Part shown: one piece after another, positions 62,406 through 62,587 of the stretch | Layout of the letters: the number at the start of each line of letters is the position of its first letter | Position numbering within the stretch: the stretch's first letter is position 1 | Origin: Methylobacterium frigidaeris | GTDB lineage: Bacteria > Pseudomonadota > Alphaproteobacteria > Rhizobiales > Beijerinckiaceae | Length of the DNA stretch: 62,587 bases | Direction of reading: 5' to 3' | NCBI RefSeq assembly: GCF_022179185.1 | Contig: NZ_BPQJ01000036.1 | Location: forward strand, 1 to 62,587 | Made by a program: the position numbers and the translations under genes | Notes under the pieces: model-generated | Database searches by the model: none | Told to the model about the DNA's origin: nothing | Seen by the model: the letters and a program-made list of their open reading frames with translations, nothing else

Positions 62406-62587
62406 ACCACCCATCGGCGCCGGCCGCTCCCGCGGACCGGCCGCTGAGACGTCTTCTGCACAGTCTGGGCCAGTGGGCCTGACCTTGGTCAGGCACTGGT
62501 CCTGTTGTCGCCGATGATCGCCGGTTCGGACCGGCCCGCTCTTTGACAAGTTCATCTGAGAAAGAGAAGCGTGGACGGCGTCGTCCC
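62406..62587 (+). ncRNA. rRNA operon leader (partial, runs off the right edge)
   Basis: The stretch contains a hairpin (62470-62484 with 62487-62499, two bulged bases) and then CGCTCTTTGACA (62537-62548), which matches the antitermination boxA (TGCTCTTTAACA) at ten of twelve bases. GAAAGAGAAGCGTGGACGGC follows, the kind of sequence found just before 16S rRNA in Rhizobiales. The mature 16S gene is not inside the window. Confidence 0.75.

Overview
This window is a high-GC (roughly 70%) alphaproteobacterial chromosome segment, almost certainly Methylobacterium or a close relative. The main reasons are a complete PQQ biosynthesis operon with two pqqA genes, the ethylmalonyl-CoA pathway chaperone MeaB, a MucR-family regulator, and the conserved blocks tig-clpP-clpX-lon, glnB-glnA and rnr-DUF983-NUDIX-MFS-rpmG. 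No insertion sequence, prophage or CRISPR array was recognised. Coding density is high and many genes overlap by 4 bases (ATGA or GTGA), so much of the window is translationally coupled operons.

Layout. 1-5 kb: an AT-rich non-coding stretch, a lipoprotein hydrolase, meaB, a frameshifted DsbA-like pseudogene, and a divergent NAD(P)-binding protein/HxlR regulator pair. 4.8-8.4 kb (minus): 2'-5' RNA ligase, PAP2 phosphatase, enoyl-CoA hydratase, serine/threonine dehydratase and a ProX-type tRNA deacylase. 8.5-18 kb: a lone AlgX/AlgJ-like gene, then a long minus-strand beta-oxidation cluster running from a MerR regulator through acyl-CoA dehydrogenase, thiolase, a DUF2059 protein, a FadJ-type multifunctional enzyme, a lipid kinase and a phosphoesterase. 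18.5-24 kb (plus): a PodJ-like polarity protein, TauE/SafE transporter, TIGR02186 protein and DUF3429 protein. 24-31 kb: PdeM and Lhr-like helicase, ArfB, a broken Uma2 gene, a cyclase, an L,D-transpeptidase and a LysR regulator.

31.6-38.9 kb (minus) is the centrepiece: histidine kinase and response regulator, two pqqA genes, pqqB, pqqC, pqqD, pqqE and two uncharacterised exported proteins overlapping the end of pqqE and each other. PqqA is the peptide precursor, PqqD its chaperone, PqqE the radical SAM crosslinker, PqqC the final oxidase, and PqqB an accessory metallo-hydrolase-fold protein. 39-53 kb carries an epimerase/LysR pair, ftsY, an RluA-type synthase, nnrD, nitrogen control genes, RNase R and L33. 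53-62 kb carries a multicopper oxidase-like protein lacking key copper ligands, tRNA-Leu(TAG), trigger factor, ClpP, ClpX and Lon, then mucR. The window ends in what looks like the promoter and antitermination leader of an rRNA operon whose 16S gene would lie just beyond the right edge.

Several intergenic gaps carry palindromic repeats of at least four kinds, two of them inside operons (pqqB-pqqC and acyl-CoA dehydrogenase-thiolase).
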